Of a DNA stretch of 64,000 nt, positions 61,556 to 64,000 are shown piece by piece; within the stretch, counting starts at the first letter, position 1; the number at the start of each line of letters is the position of its first letter. The position numbers and the translations under genes were made by a program. This DNA comes from Cyanobium sp. FGCU6 (GTDB lineage: Bacteria; Cyanobacteriota; Cyanobacteriia; PCC-6307; Cyanobiaceae). The notes under the pieces were generated by a model. It was not told the DNA's origin, searched no databases, and worked only from the letters and a program-made list of their open reading frames with translations. The stretch lies in assembly GCA_024958655.1 (NCBI GenBank), contig JANWUR010000001.1, forward strand, positions 124,001 to 188,000, read 5' to 3'.

Positions 61556-62971
61556 TCACTTGCCGGCGAGCGCCGGCTCCCGCTCCTCTTCCTGGGTTCC
61601 GGTGACGATCGTCACCGAGGACGTTTCTGGCACAGGAACGGAGGGGCGGGCAGTCTGGGGGGTGCGAATGCCGCCCTTGATCGCGGCACCCACAGCCTCC
61701 ATCGCCTCCACTTCCGCTGCGCTGCGCACTGCGCTGGGAACCGGCCGGTAGCCGGAGGGTGCCAGGGCCTGACCCCGAAGCACCGCCCCGAGGGTGAGGC
61801 AGGTGAGCTTGAGCTGCTGCCAGGGGTTCATCGTCACCACCCGCTTGTAGAGGTAGCTGTCGAAGGTGAGCCGCTGCACGTCCTTGTCGTCGCACATCTC
61901 GACGAACGCCTCGCGTGCGGCGTCGTTGCTGTAGAAGATGTTCTGCAGGATCTCCAGCACCTTGTAGGTGGGGCCGTAGAGCTTGTCCCACTTCTTGATG
62001 TAGACCTTCAGATCGGCTTCAGTGGGAATGCGGCTGCCGCCGGCGCTGCTGGCCACGATCTGCTCGGCGCACATCCGACCGCTCTTGGCGGCGAAGTAGA
62101 TGCCTTCGCCGGAGCTCTTGGTGACATAGCCCGCCGCATCACCCACGAGGGCCATGCGGCCCACGACGCGGCGGGGGCGGGGATGTTCGGGGATCGGGTG
62201 GGCTTCCACCTTGATCACCTCACCCTTGAGCAGGCGTTTGGCGGCGCGCTCGCGGATGCCCTGCTGCAGCCCCTTGATCAGCGACTGGTTCTTCTGCATG
62301 GTGCCGGTTCCCACGGCCACGTGGTCGAACTTGGGAAACACCCAGGCGTAGAAGTCGGGGGAGACGTCGGTGCCGACGTACATCTCCGCCAGATCTTCGT
62401 AATAGGCCATCTCCTCAGGCGGCAGCTTGATGCGCTCCTGGAAAGCGATGGCCACGTTGTAGTCGCCGGCATCCATGGCCCTGGCCACACGGCTGTTGGC
62501 ACCGTCGGCTCCCACGATCAGATCCACCTCCAGAGTGCGCGGCTCACCGGTGGCTTCACCGCTGCTGTAGTCGGTGTAGTGAAGGGTGTATGGACCCTGG
62601 CGGGCGGTGCCGGTATCGATCTTTGTCACCAGACCATTCACCAGATGGGCGCCGAGGTCGGCGGCCCGGTTGCGCAGGAAGGCATCCAACACCTCCCGGC
62701 GGCACATGCCGATGTACTCGTCCTGGTTGTCGAGATGGATGTCCACCTCGCGGTTGGAGGGGGAGATCATCCGCATGTTCCTCACCTTGCGGTCGATGAT
62801 CGACTCGGGCAGGTCGAATTCGGCGACCATGCACAGAGGGATCGCGCCACCACAGGGCTTGGCGTTGTCGAGCTTGCGCTCGAACAGCCAGGTTTCGATG
62901 CCGGCCTTGGCGAGCACTTCAGCAGCACAGGAACCGCTGGGGCCGCCACCCACAACCGCGACTCGCAACAT
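61556..62971 (-). CDS. chlP: geranylgeranyl reductase (chlorophyll phytyl tail)
   Basis: 471 aa from the ATG at 62971 (MLRVAVVGGGPSGSCAAEVL); the open frame continues upstream without similarity. Flavoprotein reducing geranylgeranyl to phytyl groups for chlorophyll and tocopherol. FAD-binding GGGPSG, KPCGGAIPLCMVAEFDLP, VDLIVGADGANSRVARAM, and LVGDAAGYVTKSSGEGIYFA are all present. The C-terminus carries an extra Thr/Val/Pro-rich tail. Divergent from the carboxypeptidase gene. Confidence 0.96.
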   Translation of the reverse strand: MLRVAVVGGGPSGSCAAEVLAKAGIETWLFERKLDNAKPCGGAIPLCMVAEFDLPESIIDRKVRNMRMISPSNREVDIHLDNQDEYIGMCRREVLDAFLRNRAADLGAHLVNGLVTKIDTGTARQGPYTLHYTDYSSGEATGEPRTLEVDLIVGADGANSRVARAMDAGDYNVAIAFQERIKLPPEEMAYYEDLAEMYVGTDVSPDFYAWVFPKFDHVAVGTGTMQKNQSLIKGLQQGIRERAAKRLLKGEVIKVEAHPIPEHPRPRRVVGRMALVGDAAGYVTKSSGEGIYFAAKSGRMCAEQIVASSAGGSRIPTEADLKVYIKKWDKLYGPTYKVLEILQNIFYSNDAAREAFVEMCDDKDVQRLTFDSYLYKRVVTMNPWQQLKLTCLTLGAVLRGQALAPSGYRPVPSAVRSAAEVEAMEAVGAAIKGGIRTPQTARPSVPVPETSSVTIVTGTQEEEREPALAGK

Positions 62972-63086
62972 CTTGAAACCTGCTCCACCAAAGGGATCTC
63001 GGCCGGACGCTAACACCGCAGACCGGGGCTTCGCTGGATCTTTCGGCAGGCGGGATACCATCAGCCGGCTTCGTCGCCGCCGGGGT

Positions 63087-63854
63087 TTGGCGTCCCGTTC
63101 CACCAGCAGGTCTTCCGGACGGCGAGGCGCACGGGCAGCGGCACGGGCGCCTGTCGACGACATCCCCCTGGCGCGGCGCTCCCAGCCGTCGGGGAGATCC
63201 GGTTCCGCCAGGCCCGCGCGATGGCGCCTGCCACTCCTGGCCGTGGGCCTGCTGGCGCTCGGCACCGCCTTCGTTGTGTTTGGAACGCTCCGTCGCACCG
63301 CTTCGCCGCCGGTGGCTGGCCTCGACGCCCGACCCAGCGAGGATGGGCGTCTGCTCGGCCACTTTCCCTATCCGGAAGCTCGTCCCGAGCAACTGGCCGC
63401 CATCGCTCCCGGCCTGCAGCTGCGGCCGGAGGCGGCCGAGAGCCTGCGGGCGCTGCAGCGCGATGCCCAGGCCGATGGTGTTCGCATCCAGGTGCTCAGC
63501 GCCTTCCGGCCGGTGGAGCTGCAGCGCAGACTCTTCTTCGATGTGAAGGCAGAGCGCAACCAGAGCGCCCGGACCCGAGCCCAGGTGAGTGCTCCCCCCG
63601 GCTATTCCGAGCACAGCACCGGCTACGCGGTCGATCTCGGCGATGCGACCCGACCGGATCTCCATCTCAACCCTGACTTCGACGCTACGGCAGCCTTCCG
63701 CTGGCTCAAGGCCAACGCCCACCGCTACCACTTCCAGATGTCCTTCCCCCGCAGCAATCCCCAGGGGGTGAGCTATGAGCCCTGGCACTGGCGCTATGAG
63801 GGATCGACCACAGCCCTGCGGCTGTTCGAGCCAGCCCAGCGCTTCACGCGCTGA
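63087..63854 (+). CDS. membrane-anchored D-alanyl-D-alanine carboxypeptidase (VanY family)
   Basis: About 255 aa from a TTG at 63087; no ATG or GTG suits between the chlP start and the membrane helix, so the start is uncertain. A basic N-terminus (ARRSQPSGRSGSARPARW) leads to one helix (LLAVGLLALGTAFVVFG). The LAS-type peptidase domain has LSAFRPVELQRRLFF, YSEHSTGYAVDLGD (zinc His and Asp) and YEPWHWRYEG (Glu-free WHW variant with the second zinc His). It trims the terminal D-Ala of peptidoglycan precursors or sacculus. Confidence 0.88.
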   Translation: MASRSTSRSSGRRGARAAARAPVDDIPLARRSQPSGRSGSARPARWRLPLLAVGLLALGTAFVVFGTLRRTASPPVAGLDARPSEDGRLLGHFPYPEARPEQLAAIAPGLQLRPEAAESLRALQRDAQADGVRIQVLSAFRPVELQRRLFFDVKAERNQSARTRAQVSAPPGYSEHSTGYAVDLGDATRPDLHLNPDFDATAAFRWLKANAHRYHFQMSFPRSNPQGVSYEPWHWRYEGSTTALRLFEPAQRFTR

Positions 63855-64000
63855 GCGTTCAGCGGACGCGCAGAGGGGGATCGGGTGGGTGCTGGGATAA
63901 GATCAAGATTCGCATCAGCCTGCCGGCAAGCCAGAGCCGCTTTCTCCAACCGCAACCTGCGCACCAGCCTTTCGCGCCCCCTGCGGCGCCCGGGCCCGGC

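Noticed and set aside
63855-64000. Gene or RNA in the last 146 bases
   Set aside because: No start with a lasting frame, hairpin or tRNA-like fold was clear. It may hold the promoter of a gene beyond the window.
1-64000. tRNA, rRNA, transposon or prophage genes
   Set aside because: None found on either strand; the broken genes show no flanking inverted repeats or transposase remnants.

Overview
The window is chromosomal DNA from a GC-rich picocyanobacterium of the Synechococcus/Cyanobium type. The evidence is the set of oxygenic-photosynthesis genes (apcF, pcyA, chlP, psb28, a PAM68-family factor, sipA, a GUN4-domain gene), a DevBCA-type exporter, many GCGATCGC (HIP1-type) octamers, dense packing, and frequent GTG/TTG starts with 1-8 nt overlaps. 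No rRNA, tRNA, CRISPR array, transposase, integrase or prophage was seen.

Layout. 1-5 kb: the 3' end of dnaE, then ruvA-rpsO-PAM68 on the minus strand and a small lipoprotein gene. 5.1-7.3 kb: a decaying two-component pair, made of a gutted LuxR-type regulator and a PAS histidine kinase carrying a nonsense codon, a frameshift and a truncated ATPase domain. 7.4-12.9 kb: a ribbon-helix-helix protein, an EamA exporter, primase dnaG, a wrecked AAA/DUF4143 ATPase, a GAF-GGDEF protein with a mutated active site, and a small ORF. 12.9-16.7 kb: umuDC behind a LexA-like box, then an OmpR-type regulator/kinase pair. 16.7-20.2 kb: a lumenal pentapeptide protein, a PAS-GGDEF-EAL protein, a YraN-type nuclease-fold protein and a secreted protein. 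20.2-26.4 kb: rsmA-ispE-DUF3082, a 31-codon membrane ORF, and pdhB-secD-secF.

26.4-33.6 kb: psb28 with two tandem AI-2E permeases, a GUN4 gene, an anti-sigma-type ATPase, small conserved proteins, glnA behind a two-box NtcA promoter, and apcF. 33.7-41.9 kb: an aminotransferase, tadA, a PLP decarboxylase, and a tightly overlapped operon bioY-lspA-FHA/PBP1-DUF697 GTPase. 41.9-48.7 kb: sipA, an M16 protease pair of which only one member is catalytic, pcyA running into devBCA, and a 51-aa basic protein with a strong terminator. 48.7-55.7 kb: a glycosyltransferase, rpsB-tsf with a structured leader, a conserved hypothetical, recG and a VanX-type dipeptidase. 55.7-63.9 kb: ferredoxin sulfite reductase, glyS, a CNNM/HlyC protein, chlP and a D,D-carboxypeptidase.

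Most of the window is core housekeeping. The unusual material is concentrated in 5-15 kb: three broken genes, a probable enzymatically dead GGDEF protein that keeps its I-site, and an SOS mutagenesis cassette with an unusually short UmuD. No gene cluster looked like a wholly new defence or biosynthetic system. The best leads are regulatory and architectural: the glnA promoter, the rpsB leader, the FHA-PBP/GTPase operon and the psb28/permease operon. No stretch over about 300 bases is without a gene or gene remnant. The longest true gap is about 270 bases between glnA and apcF, and it holds promoters.
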